Below, one piece after another: positions 47,609 through 58,218 of a DNA stretch of 64,000 bases. Under the pieces are notes generated by a model. It was not told the DNA's origin and searched no databases. It saw only the letters and a program-made list of their open reading frames with translations. How positions within the stretch are numbered: the first letter of the stretch is position 1; the number at the start of each line of letters is the position of its first letter. The position numbers and the translations under genes were made by a program. Source of the DNA: Sneathiella glossodoripedis JCM 23214 (GTDB lineage: Bacteria; Pseudomonadota; Alphaproteobacteria; Sneathiellales; Sneathiellaceae); NCBI RefSeq assembly GCF_000616095.1, contig NZ_BAMS01000001.1:1054001-1118000 (forward strand). The letters are read 5' to 3'.

Positions 47609-48881
47609 ATGTTAGATTTACTTATTCGCAATGCCAGAATTGTTGGTGCTACAGACCGTTTGCAGGATATCGCCGTAAAAGATGGGCAGATTGTTGATGT
47701 CGCGCCCTCAATTTCCGGAGATACCGCCAAAGAGTATGATGCAGACGGATATCTGGTTTCAACTCCCTTTATTGACAGCCATTTTCATATGGATGCGACA
47801 TTGAGCTATGGCCGGCAAGAGTTAATGAAAGTGGCACGCTGCTCGAAGGGATCGCGTTGTGGGGAGAGCTGAAGCCCCAGCTTGACGCGTCGGATATCAA
47901 GCAAAGGCACATGAACTCTGTCGCTGGGCCATAGCTAAAGGTAACCTAGCGATCCGTTCACATGTGGATATTTGTGACCCGGAGTTGCTGGCAGTCGACG
48001 CGTTACTTGAAGTCGTCAAAGAAGTGGCGCCCTATCTGGACTTGCAGCTTGTGGCCTTCCCACAAGATGGTTTTTTGAGAGACCCCGGTGCGCGTGAACA
48101 GTTAATTCGTGCGCTGGATAAAGGGGTGCATGTGGTTGGCGGTATTCCGCATTTTGAACGCAGTATGGCAGAGGGATCTTTATCTGTTAGCGAACTTTGC
48201 AGGCTTGCCGCTGAGCGGGGGCTGCAAGTGGATATGCATTGTGATGAAAGTGATGATCCGCTGTCACGCCATGTTGAAATGCTGGCTCAGGAAACGGTTC
48301 GTTTTGGTCTGCAGGGGCGTGTTGCGGGGTCTCATCTGACATCCATGCATTCAATGGATAATTATTATGTGTCCAAATTAATTCCACTGATGCAGGAAGC
48401 ACAGTTGCATGTGATTGCAAATCCTTTGATTAACATTACTCTTCAAGGTCGCCATGACAGCTACCCAAAACGACGGGGAATGACGCGAGTAAAAGAGTTG
48501 GCCGCGGCCGGGTTGAATGTAGCATTTGGCCATGACTGTGTTATGGATCCTTGGTACTCACTTGGCTCCCACGATATGCTTGAAGTTGCTCAAATGGGCT
48601 TGCACGTCGCGCAAATGACAGGCCAGGAAGAGATGCGCGAAATGTTTAGGGCTGTCACCTCCAATGCTGCGAAGGCAGTGGGGGTAGAGGGCTATGGCAC
48701 AGAAGTCGGGTGCAACGCCGATCTTATTGTGCTTCAGGCGCGTGATGAAATTGAAGCGCTAAGATTACGGCCCGTCAGACTTGCCGTATTCAGAAGAGGA
48801 AAATTAATAAGCCAAACAGCCAAACAGGTCTCAACCGTAACATTGGATGACGGACCGGTTGAAGTAGATTTCACGCTATAG
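47609..48881 (+). CDS. codA: Cytosine deaminase-like amidohydrolase (two frameshifts)
   Basis: Close to E. coli CodA along its length: IDSHFHMDATLSYG (first metal His pair), LQLVAFPQDGF, VDMHCDESDDPLSRHVE, NITLQGRHDSYPKRRGMTRV and FGHDCVMDPWYSLG. A missing A near 47824 and a missing G near 47906 break the frame; restoring them gives LNESGTLLEGIALWGELK and IKQRAHELCRWAIAKGN, about 424 residues. The residue after the metal-binding Asp is Cys; it is Asp314 in E. coli, a substrate-contacting position, so specificity may differ from cytosine. Confidence 0.9.
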
Positions 48882-48976
48882 CCGTATCTTTGTATTCAAT
48901 TGTAAATTGATAAATTTACATTTGCGGTTTCTGCTTTCATTATAGTACGGGGTGGAAGCAGCGAACAGGCTTGGAT

Positions 48977-50586
48977 ATGGCGGAACATTACAATGCCATC
49001 ATAATAGGTGGGGGGCTGTCAGGAATAATTACGGCGCTTGAGATTGCTGAGGCAGGTTTAAGCTGCCTTATTCTGGACAGGGATGTAGAGGAGAAGTTTG
49101 GCGGGCTGGCGAAAGAGAGCTTTGGAGGCATGTTCTTCGTCGACAGTCCCGAACAGCGAAAGGCCAAAATCAAGGATAGCGCTGAACTTGCCCTTGGAGA
49201 CTGGACGCGATTTGCCAATTTTGATGATGCTGATCATTGGCCTAAAGCGTGGGCGAAAACATATATTGAACGTTGTATTCCCGATATCTACGAAGTCGTA
49301 AAAAAACGTGGAATTGAATTTTTTCCGGTAGTCAATTGGGTCGAGCGGGGCATGTATGTACCCGGCAATTCATACCCGCGCTTTCATCTGGTGTGGGGAA
49401 CCGGTCAGGAATTGGCCAATGTCCATATAACCCACCTGAAGAAACATATTACCTCCGGTCGGGTCAAAGTGCTTTATGAACATCGTGTGGAGGAGTTGTT
49501 ACGAACGGCCGGCCGTATTAGCGGTGTTCAGGGAGTTATAGAAGAGGGGGGGAGCCGTTTTCTTATGATGCCGATGTCGTGGTTGTCGCAAGCGGGGGCA
49601 TAAATGGGTGTGACCAGAAGGTCCGCAACCATTGGCAGCCTGCTTGGGGGCAGTCACCCGAGGTAATATTAAACGGTTCACACCAATTTGCGGATGGTCT
49701 CCTGCATGATGCTGTGACCCAAGTTGGGGGCAATGTGACACATTTGGAAAAAATGTGGGATTATGCGGCGGGTGTTCACCATCCCAGACCACGTAAACCG
49801 CGCCACGGCCTTAGTCTTGTTCCACCTAAATCGGCACTTTGGATGACTGCACAAGGGACCCGTTTCGGGCCAGAACCCCTGGTGTCAGGATATGATACCT
49901 GGGAGCTGGTTCGGCGTGTGTGTGAGCAGGAACAGAAATATTCCTGGGCGATTTTGAACAGGAAAATTGCGTTAAAGGAGCTCGCGATTTCCGGTGCCGA
50001 GTCCAATCCATCTGTCAGGGATAAGAAGAAATTGAAGTTTCTGAAAACGATCCTGTTTGGGAACCGGGAGCTGGTCGATGACATGGTCGAAAACTGTGTA
50101 GATTTTGTCACCGGTTCGACAGTTGAAGAACTGGCCGAGAAAATGAACGCCCTCGAAAACCCTGTGAAAGTGGAGGCTGAAACGCTTTTGCGTGAGATCT
50201 CAGCATATGATGCTCAGCTGGATCGGCCGGTAAAATACCGTAATGATGAACAATTGAGGCGTATTGCCCATCTTCGACAATATCGTGGAGACAGGGTTCG
50301 TATCGCTAAAGATCAGAAAATTTTGGACCCTAAAGCAATGCCTCTGATCGCCATTCGCCAGTTTATCATCAGCCGAAAAAGCCTTGGGGGTATCCAAACC
50401 AATTTGGACGGTCAGGTTTTGGGTGAGGAGGGTTATCCGATCGACGGTCTGTTCGCGGTTGGAGAGGCCGCAGGATTTGGAGGTGGCGGCGTTCACGGGC
50501 AGCGGGCGCTTGAGGGAACATTTCTGGGAGGCTGTGTCCTGACTGCACGGTATGCTGCTCAAAAAATTGCGGGAGATTTAGTATGA
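48977..50586 (+). CDS. FAD-binding dehydrogenase, PRK12834/KSTD-like (frameshifted)
   Basis: An N-terminal FAD-binding Rossmann motif IIIGGGLSGIITALEIAEAG is followed by ESFGGMFFVDSPEQR and PRFHLVWGTG. A missing T in the run at 49558-49561 breaks the frame. Repaired, it reads RFSYDADVVVVASGGINGCD and goes on to IDGLFAVGEAAGFGGGGVHG near the end, about 536 residues. Relatives resemble 3-ketosteroid dehydrogenases but mostly lack proven substrates. Its stop overlaps the TPP enzyme start by 4 bp, so they probably act in one pathway. Confidence 0.88.
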
Positions 50587-52318
50587 AGAAAACAGGTGCA
50601 GAGCTTGCACGTTTCGCACTGGAACAAATTGGAGTCCGCCATACTTTTGGAATTCCCGGTGTCCATAACACCGAGCTTTATGATCAATTGAATATTTCCA
50701 AAAAAATAACCCCTCACCTTGTTACGCATGAGGCAGGTGCTGCCTTTATGGCAGACGCAGTTAGCCGTGTGAGCGATAGTATTGGAACCTTGGTTGTTGT
50801 GCCTGCCGCGGGGCTCACCCATGCAGCGAGCGGTATTGGCGAAGCGTTTCTTGATGGTATTCCCATGTTGGTCATTTGCGGCGGTGTTCGTAATGATCTG
50901 GAATTCACCTATCAACTGCATCAGATGGATCAGCATAAATTCATGTCGGGCCTGACCAAAAGGACTTTTCTGGTCGAGCGGCATGAGGATGTGATCCCGA
51001 TGTTGTACGAGGCCTTTGAAGTTGCGAATGGAGGAGAGCCCGGTCCCGTTTTTGTGGAGATCCCTGTCAATATTCAACTGATGACAGGTGACGTAACGTC
51101 CATGCCGCCCTACAACCCCGTTGATACCGCTTCAGCATACGATCAGGAGGCTTTGCAAAAGGCTGTCGAACTGCTCAGGTCGGCGAAGAAACCTGCAATT
51201 TTTGTAGGTTGGGGGGCGCGTAAAGCCCGTGCAGACCTTGTGAAGCTGGCGGAACTTCTGGATGCACCTGTAGCAACAACGCTGCAAGGTTTATCTGTAT
51301 TTCCGGCTGATCAACCTCTCCATACCGGTATGGGGTTTGGTCCCTCATCTGTGCCTGCAGCCAGCGAGAGTTTTGATGGATGTGACTGCTTGCTCGCCAT
51401 CGGTACTCGCTTTAGTGAAATTCCAACCGGTAGCTTTGGTGTAACCGTGCCGGAAAATCTGGTTCATATTGATATTAATCCAGCAGCAATCGGGGCTAAT
51501 TATCCCGCGAAAGCAGGTCTTTGCGGTGATGCAGAAGTTATTGTAACCGATTTGCTGAAAGAGCTTGGGAATGATGCAGGGCAACAGTTGCGCGATGGAA
51601 ATGCAGTTCGTCAACTGATCGCGGATAAAAAAGCGGCCTATCAAGCTGAGTGGGCGGCTCATCAATCTGGCGAGAGGGTAAATCCGGTTCATTTATTTGA
51701 TGGTGTTCGCGAAGCTTTGCCCAGCAATGGTATTGTTGTGTAGATGATGGGAACCATACGTTTCTTGCAGCAGAGCTTATGCCAATTACAAGTGAAGCCG
51801 GATTTATTTGCCCGTCTGACTTTAATTGCATGGGATATGCTGTTCCGGCATCAATTGGTGCCAAACTGGCACAACCTGAAAGGGATGTTGTTGCAATAGT
51901 CGGGGATGGGGCCTTCACTATGACATGCATGGAGTTGCTGACGGCCAGCCGAAATAATATAGGGGTTGTCGTTTATGTCTTTAATGACGGCGAGTTGTCA
52001 CAGATTGCTCAAGCACAGGAGTTACCCTACAATCGCAAAACATGCACGATAATGGGCGGTCTTGATATTGCCGGAGTTGCGCAGGCAACGGGTGCTGAAT
52101 ATCTTGAGATCCTGGAAAATGACGCTTGCCCTAATGTAGCTCAGGAGGCCTTGAAAATTGCACGGAGTGGCAGACCGGTAATTGTGAATGTGCTGATAGA
52201 CTATGCAAAGAAAACGGCGTTTACGAAGGGAACCGTTCAAACTAATTTCAAACGGTTCCCGGTTGGTACCAAAATGCGGTTTCTTGGAAGGGCGATCAGT
52301 CGAAAAATAACGGGTTAG
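50583..52318 (+). CDS. Acetolactate synthase-like TPP-dependent enzyme (frameshifted)
   Basis: An N-terminal TPP-binding domain has the cofactor-activating E50 in VTHEAGAAFMADA. The middle domain has KPAIFVGWGARKA. The C-terminal pyrophosphate-binding domain has VGDGAFTMTCMELLTA and the FNDG of the metal motif. A missing base near 51740 breaks GIVVVDDGNHTFLAAELMP; restored, the protein has about 578 residues. The ordinary IlvB small subunit is absent. With the FAD enzyme it is likelier to act in degradation of a keto acid or similar than in branched-chain synthesis. Confidence 0.88.
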
Positions 52319-52952
52319 GCGGGTACCGCCGGGTTGAGACTATATGTTCCTATGTAAGAGCCTTTGGCTAAAATGTGACCTTCCATAGCGGCCAGAGCTT
52401 CAGGCCCACCAAAGTCGCCAGTTAAGCCAAGCGTTTCTATATCCAGAGCGTAGACTGTAAAATGGTAGTGGTGAACAATACTGTCATTCCATGGGGGGCA
52501 AGGGCCGTCATAGCCTGCATATTTTCCGCCCATGTCGCATCGCCGGCAAACCAGTCTGTGTAGTTGTTCAGCCCACTTAACCCGTAACTTTTTGTGCCCG
52601 GTGATTTGCCTCCTGCTGTAATTTCCTTGCTGTCTTCACCTTCGTCGATCTGGTTTCGCGACGCGTCAATATCCACGAGCACCCAATGATAGAAATCAAC
52701 GCGCGGTAAATCAGCTGGAACAGTTTTTCCCTCCTGATTAACATCATCGCCAACTGATGGCACATCAGGGTCATGGCATATAATTGCAAAAGATTTTGTA
52801 CCTGCAGGTGTACCTTCCCATGTGATTTTTGGGTTTATGTTCGTGCTCAACTGGACATGCCCTTCTTCCGCTGGAATACCAAAAGCAAATTTCCCCGGAA
52901 TAGGACTTCCGTTTTCCCAGCCTTCTATTTTTACGGTCATTTTTGCAGTCAT
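52315..52952 (-). CDS. YbhB/YbcL-type PEBP protein (frameshifted)
   Basis: The N-terminal frame contains NPKITWEGTPAGTKSFAIICHDPDVP and FYHWVLVDID, the PEBP (Raf kinase inhibitor-like) ligand-site motifs. The C-terminal frame contains GYDGPCPPWND and HHYHFTVYALD. One extra G opposite the CCC at 52529-52531 gives TWGGKYAGYDGPCPPW and about 212 residues. GGAGGAAC lies before the start. Bacterial members have no clear role. Its stop overlaps that of the convergent TPP gene by 4 bp. Confidence 0.88.
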
Positions 52953-52971
52953 TTAGTTCCTCCAGATATCT

Positions 52972-54522
52972 TTATGGCCTGTATCCAAATGTTACTGGTC
53001 CTTTTAATTCTTCCAGTCCGGGTCGGATCCATTCAATCCAATTACACAAATGTGGTCTCGTTTCACGCGGGTCGATCACGTCATGGACACTAAAGCTCTC
53101 TCCGCGTGGTAGGGGTGATTGCTTGGCGGCAAGTTCTGCCTCCAATTCTGTGCGGGTACGCTCAGGGTCGTCTGATTGCTCAATCTGTCTTCTAAAGGCG
53201 ACCGCTACACCACCCTCAACCGGTAGGGCGCCCATTTCCGCACTCGGCCATGCTATTGTGTAGCTGTTGTCGCTGAAATGGGCTGCAGCTGCAACTCCGA
53301 ACGCTTTTTTGACAATAATGCTCGCCCACGGCACAACCGAAGATACAGCTGTAGCAACAGCAGAAGTTCCAAAGCGAATAGTGCCGGCCTGTTCTGAATC
53401 TGGTCCGATCATGAAGCCGGGCTCGTCGACGAAATTTATAATTGGCAGATGGAAAATATCGCACAGCTCAATAAAGCGCCGAACCTTAATCGCTGCGTTT
53501 GCTCCCATTGCTCCCGCGTAGTATTTGCAATCATTCCCGATGACACCAACGGCTTGTCCGTTCATACGCGCGAATGCGGTGATAAGACTAGGTCCGTATG
53601 ATTTATTCATTTCAAAGAGGAAGCCATTGTCGACGACGTGCTTGATCAATTTCCGCATATTAAAAGGCTGGCGACGATTTTTAGGCACGATGTCGAGTAA
53701 CTCGTCTGCACAGCGACCAACATCATCTGTGCAAGTGACTACGGGCGGTAATTGCCAGACATTTGTAGGCAGGAAGCTTAGAAACGTTTTGATCTGTTCC
53801 AGTGCGTCCACTTCATCCTTGGCGATATTTGTGGCAACTCCGTTCTTGCTATGAATTTTTGCACTTCCCAAATCTTCCTTTGTCAGGTTCTTGTCAAGTG
53901 CACGGGAGACTACAGCCGGACCAGCGATTAAAATCTGCGCTGTTTCTTTGGTCATAACCGAGAAATGTGACGCTGCAAATCTAGCGGCTGGAAAGCCTGC
54001 AACCGGACCAAGGGCGGCTGATGCAACAGGAGCAACGCTTAAAATTTTGGATATTGGCTGAAATCTGGGGCGTTCATAGACAGGGTTGCCGACCGGACCA
54101 CTACTTTTCGCGCCAGCGACACTACCACCGCCACCTTCTAAAAGCCTAATGAGTGGGCGTTTATACTGAAGCGCCAATTCTTCGGCATAAATGCTCTTGC
54201 GCAATCCCGCCGCGTTCGGAGAGCCACCTTTTACCGTAAAGTCTTCTCCGCCGACGGCAACGGGACGGTTTTCTATTGTGCCAAGGCCCGTCACATAATT
54301 TGCAGGGGTAAAATCCAGAAGTTTGCCTTCATCGTCCCTTTCTGCGCCCCCAGCGATTGATCCATGTTCCTGAAAGCTGTTTTTATCAAGCAAGATGTCA
54401 ATGCGCTCGCGAACGCCAAGACGTCCTTTGGCATGGTGTTTTTCCAATGCTTCCTTGCCGCCCATTGCAAGAGCTTTTGCACGAAGCTTTTCCAGTTCCT
54501 GGACTTCTTTTTTCCAGCTCAT
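52972..54522 (-). CDS. Biotin-dependent acyl-CoA carboxylase, carboxyltransferase subunit
   Basis: 516 residues from ATG 54522 (an ATG six codons earlier, 54540, is also possible). Two crotonase-like halves: ENRPVAVGGEDFTVKGGS and LIRLLEGGGGSVAG in the first; YYAGAMGANAAIKVRRFIELC, NFVDEPGFMIGPDSEQAGTIR and GVAAAAHF in the second. This is the propionyl/methylcrotonyl-CoA carboxylase beta type. No biotin carboxylase subunit is nearby, so the partner lies elsewhere. It is 19 bp from the PEBP gene on the same strand. Confidence 0.9.
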   Translation of the reverse strand: MSWKKEVQELEKLRAKALAMGGKEALEKHHAKGRLGVRERIDILLDKNSFQEHGSIAGGAERDDEGKLLDFTPANYVTGLGTIENRPVAVGGEDFTVKGGSPNAAGLRKSIYAEELALQYKRPLIRLLEGGGGSVAGAKSSGPVGNPVYERPRFQPISKILSVAPVASAALGPVAGFPAARFAASHFSVMTKETAQILIAGPAVVSRALDKNLTKEDLGSAKIHSKNGVATNIAKDEVDALEQIKTFLSFLPTNVWQLPPVVTCTDDVGRCADELLDIVPKNRRQPFNMRKLIKHVVDNGFLFEMNKSYGPSLITAFARMNGQAVGVIGNDCKYYAGAMGANAAIKVRRFIELCDIFHLPIINFVDEPGFMIGPDSEQAGTIRFGTSAVATAVSSVVPWASIIVKKAFGVAAAAHFSDNSYTIAWPSAEMGALPVEGGVAVAFRRQIEQSDDPERTRTELEAELAAKQSPLPRGESFSVHDVIDPRETRPHLCNWIEWIRPGLEELKGPVTFGYRP

Positions 54523-54646
54523 GATTTCTCTGCCGATCATTTAAATTTGCTGATCAGTTCAGAGTAAACACTCATTGAGTGGATTTCAAAATAAATTCTG
54601 GGAGAGCTGACTGAATTGAACAGTCAATAAATATAAGTTGGTTGAG

Positions 54647-55033
54647 TTAGTCGGTTCGTGCTTCTGTCTGCGGCGCTTCCTGCTGCGCTGTTGGTGATCC
54701 CCTTAGGCCTTCCATTATTTGTTTGTTAACCGTAATCAGTGGTTCAAGAGAAGCTTCACCTTTCATGGCGTCAACGCTGTATTTATTCACCCAAATCGCT
54801 ATGGAGAGAAGCTGAGCCCTGAGTTCCAGGGGAAGCTTGTTTTCCTCGGAAGCGAGGTCCACTTGCAGTGTGAGCCAAAGTTGGCGATTGTCGGCGACTG
54901 CCTTCACGACTGCGACTGGACCTTTCGCCTCAGCTTCTTCCAAAGCTCGAGTGAAGATTGCGAATGCCCGATATTCCGTCTGTTTTGGAGTTTCGGTACT
55001 CTGATTAGCTTTTTGATATGCTGCTACAGACAT
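54647..55033 (-). CDS. flaF: Flagellin synthesis regulator FlaF (copy 1)
   Basis: 128 residues with the FlaF pattern: AAYQKANQSTETPKQTEYRAF, NRQLWLTLQVDLASEENKLP and the end LEPLITVNKQIMEGLRG. In Caulobacter FlaF is needed for flagellin production and opposes FlbT. It follows flagellin copy 1 by 67 bp. A second copy follows the other flagellin at 62234. No flbT is in view. Confidence 0.9.
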   Translation of the reverse strand: MSVAAYQKANQSTETPKQTEYRAFAIFTRALEEAEAKGPVAVVKAVADNRQLWLTLQVDLASEENKLPLELRAQLLSIAIWVNKYSVDAMKGEASLEPLITVNKQIMEGLRGSPTAQQEAPQTEARTD

Positions 55034-55100
55034 TGTTTAACTCTTACTATCCCTGAGTTTGCAAGTTATTCTGAATGAAATTCCTTACAAATCCGTTACC

Positions 55101-56233
55101 TTACTGGAATAGAGAGAGAATTGACTGCGGCCGCGCATTTGCGATCGAGAGTGACTGAATTCCGAGCTGTTCTTTGGTCTGCAGGGCTTGCAGCTCAGCG
55201 CTAGCTTCCGCAAGGTTTGCATCGACAAGAATGCCCAGGCCTTCTTCAAGTTTATCCACAAGCAACTGCGTGAACTCGCTCTGTGTATCAAGGCGATTGG
55301 CTGCGGTGCCCAGCGTGGTCATAATCTGACCAACAAGCGTTTCCGCATTATCCAGAACTGCGATGGGGTTGCCGGCAATTGCAGCCGCTGTTGCACCTGT
55401 GAGGGTGGTGGCAGCAGCAACGGTTTCACCATGTGCAATTTCGATGACGCCATCTTCTTCAATGGTGACGGCAAATCCTTCCTGGCGCATCACATTTGCG
55501 ATGATGCCCACCATCTGGTTGTTGGATTGGGTTGCTGTGTCAACGGTAACTGCATGGACGTAAATGCCATTTGCCTCGTCCACGGAAGAGGTAAGTGGTC
55601 CACCATCTTCGGTGATTTCGAAGATATGTACGTCACCACTTGCAAGCGTCAGAGTAATCGTATCGTCTTCAGTGACGGAAAACGTATTGTCCAATGTAAG
55701 GGTCGCTGCCTGACCGGAAAGGTCAAAGTTTGAAAGTCCAAGTGTCGCTGCGGTTGCATCCTGTGCGGACACTGTTTGGGTGACACCACCAAGTGCTGAC
55801 AAGACTTCCAGATCCGTTCCTGAACCATCGATCAGGTTTACACCGTTAAATATTGTGGTGTTCACAATGGAAGTGATTTGAGCAACAAGTGCATCTGCTT
55901 CTTCTTGCAAGATCGTGACATCAAGGCCATCGTTAAAGGCTTGCGTTACTTTTTTGTTCAAGTCGATAATGACTTCGGAAATCTGAAGCGCGCCAGCATT
56001 TGCCATATTGACAGTCGCTTGTCCAAAAGACAAGCCTTCCTGAATTGCTTTCAAGGATCCAACGTCTCCGCGCATACCTTGGGCAATTGTAAAGGTGGAC
56101 GGATCATCTTTTGCTTCCGCGACTTTTAATCCTGTCTCAATTTGCCGCTGAACTGAATTCAGCGCACTTTGTGTCGTCTCAATGTACGGAGCGCCGCCAT
56201 TGCCGTTACGTTTGTATTTACTGAAAAAGCCAT
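55101..56233 (-). CDS. Flagellin (copy 1, frameshifted near the start)
   Basis: ATG 56233 opens MAFSVNTNVTAMAALRTL, the standard flagellin N-terminus, with AGGAG upstream. A missing G near 56180 then shifts the frame. Restored, it continues ETTQSALNSVQRQIETGLKV and DDPSTFTIAQGMRGDVGSL to the C-terminal helix EQLGIQSLSIAN, about 377 residues. It forms the flagellar filament. The central part (about 180-300) is variable. A sigma-54 type promoter lies upstream. Confidence 0.92.
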
Positions 56234-56298
56234 TTTCTTTCTCCTGTAGCAATTTCAACGAGCAATCATTTGATCGCAAACTCACTCGCCGAATTATT

Positions 56299-56314
56299 TG
56301 CAACAGGTGTGCCA
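56299..56314 (-). promoter_or_regulatory. Sigma-54 promoter of flagellin copy 1
   Basis: On the minus strand TGGCACACCTGTTGCA matches the -24/-12 consensus TGGCAC-N5-TTGCA exactly. A start about 12 bases on would leave a 5' leader of roughly 55 bases. Sigma-54 control of filament genes is known in Caulobacter. Confidence 0.75.
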
Positions 56315-56535
56315 GTTTTTTGGAGCCCTTTAAAACTGCCAAAAAAAGTGGTTATTGCATGGTTTTTCGTAAAATTTTATCTATTGAATTTTGCGTCCAG
56401 GTAGGAAAAAACTGCTCAGCTCGGAATCTCTTGCCTCTCTACTGGCTGACCGAGTTTAGTTTGTTCCCTATAATAATATTGCTATGTTCTCTTTCATGTG
56501 GTTCGGTGAATTTTACCTGTGTAATTGGATAGATT

Positions 56536-58128
56536 ATGAATAGAAATTTACGACGCAAACAGCTGACGAAAGAGAAAAAAAGAAAGAGCCCAGCGATCCA
56601 AAAACTGACCCCCATAAATACGAAACTCGATACAGTTCAGTTTAGGCAGATGTAAGCGGCAGCACAGCGGTCTGCAATGGCTCTGCAGGCGGGAGACTTG
56701 GTCGCTGCTGAACATTTCGCCAGCCATTCATTGTCGTTATATCCAAAACATGCAACGGCTCTGGCTATTTTGTCTATGGTCTGCTTTAAACGCAGCAATT
56801 TTGAGCAAGCGGCCGAATTTATGAGGCAGTCACTGGATATTTTGCCAGGTGTGGCTGAAAGATGGATGTCATACAGTGTGGCGTTGAAAAATTGCCGCCA
56901 AGAAAGCGAAGCTTTAAGCGCGATTAACACCGCTTTGAAGCTGGAGCCCAACTCAAAAATGGCGCTGAACAATAAAGCCACTTTGTTGAATGAATTGGGG
57001 AAAGTTGATGAGGCTAAGGCTATTTTAGCACGACTGATCAAGAGTTTTCCTGACTATGGGCGGGCCTATTTTAATTTAGCGTCAATGCACAAGTTTGCGC
57101 GTGGAGATGATTTTGGCAATTTGTTCATCAATTTGAACAAAAATATTGTGAAAAATATGAAGCGAAAAGTGGATCAGCGTCATGCGTTTTTCGCACTTGG
57201 TAAATATTTTGAAGATCTGAAAGAGTATGCCGAAGCCTTTCAGAATTTTGAAAACGGAAACGGCCTCTCTAATCAAGGAATTAACTACTCGGTTGGCAGT
57301 GATTTAGAAAGGATGGAGGGATTAAAGAAAACCTTTTCAAAAGATAGTTTCTGGATATCCAATCTTAAAAAGCCAGCTTTGGATACATCGTTTCCTATTT
57401 TTATCGTGGGTATGCCAAGATCGGGACCAGCCTTATTGAGCAGATACTGGCATCAAGCTCAGAGGTTCACGGGGCTGGTGAATTGACTTTGCTCCCGAGA
57501 TTGAATTCAAAATTTCAGGGTTTGCAGAAGAAGGCATTTACTGGATCTTCTTGGGGCAGCGAAGACACCTGGCAGTTGGAGAGGTCGATCGCTGATTTAT
57601 CTGAAGAACTGATAAGTACCATGAGACGTATCAGTCCGACTTCTCGTTATGTTACCGACAAATTGCCGACCAATTTCCTGCTCCTCGGACTCAAACATAT
57701 CTTGGCACCTCAGGCAAAGGTAATTCATGTTACGAGAAATCCAATAGATACTTGTTTTTCCAACTTCAAAAAACAGTATGAAGGTAAACTTTATTTCACT
57801 AATTCCCTAGAAAAACTGGGGGAATATTATGTCGGTTATGCTGATCTTATGGAGTACTGGAAGTCAGTTTTGCCCCATGACCGCCTATATGAAGTTAATT
57901 ATGAAGCATTGATTGCAAAGCCGGAAGAAGAGGCTAAAAACTTGTTTCAATTTTTAGAGTTAGCCTGGGATCCTAGTTATCTAGACTTTTTATAAACAAA
58001 ACCGAATGGTATTGACAGCAAGCACCAATCAGGTACGCCAACCAATTTATAAATCTTCTATCGGTCAGTATGAGCGCTACAGTGAATTGCTGAACCCCTT
58101 GGTGGAAGCGTTAAAACCTGTTTTATGA
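56536..58128 (+). pseudogene. TPR-sulfotransferase, disrupted copy
   Basis: The frame opens with a basic N-terminus MNRNLRRKQLTKEKK, like the intact copy at 58219, and meets an in-frame TAA at 56653 in RQM-stop-AAAQ. TPR repeats follow, then the PAPS-binding motif FIVGMPRSG, where one A is missing at 57425-57427 (GTSLIEQILASSSEVHGAGE if repaired). A third lesion at about 57986-58003 needs three small homopolymer changes to read DFYKTKRMVLTASTNQVRQP and reach a TGA at 58126. The other breaks in the window are mostly single, so this gene may be really decayed. Confidence 0.75.
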
Positions 58129-58218
58129 AATGCTGAACATGGACTGATTGATTGACACTCTGTTAACCATAACCCTCCATAATGTTTAAAACACTCAGAT
58201 CTTAAGTTGGAGGGTGCC

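Noticed and set aside
45597-52318. Programmed ribosomal frameshifting to explain split genes
   Set aside because: The breaks lack a common slippery site and occur in unrelated single-frame families, so sequence errors are simpler.
50583-52318. Biosynthetic acetolactate synthase ilvB
   Set aside because: No ilvN or ilvC adjacent, coupling to a FAD dehydrogenase, and general likeness to catabolic TPP enzymes; a specific ilvB name is not supported.
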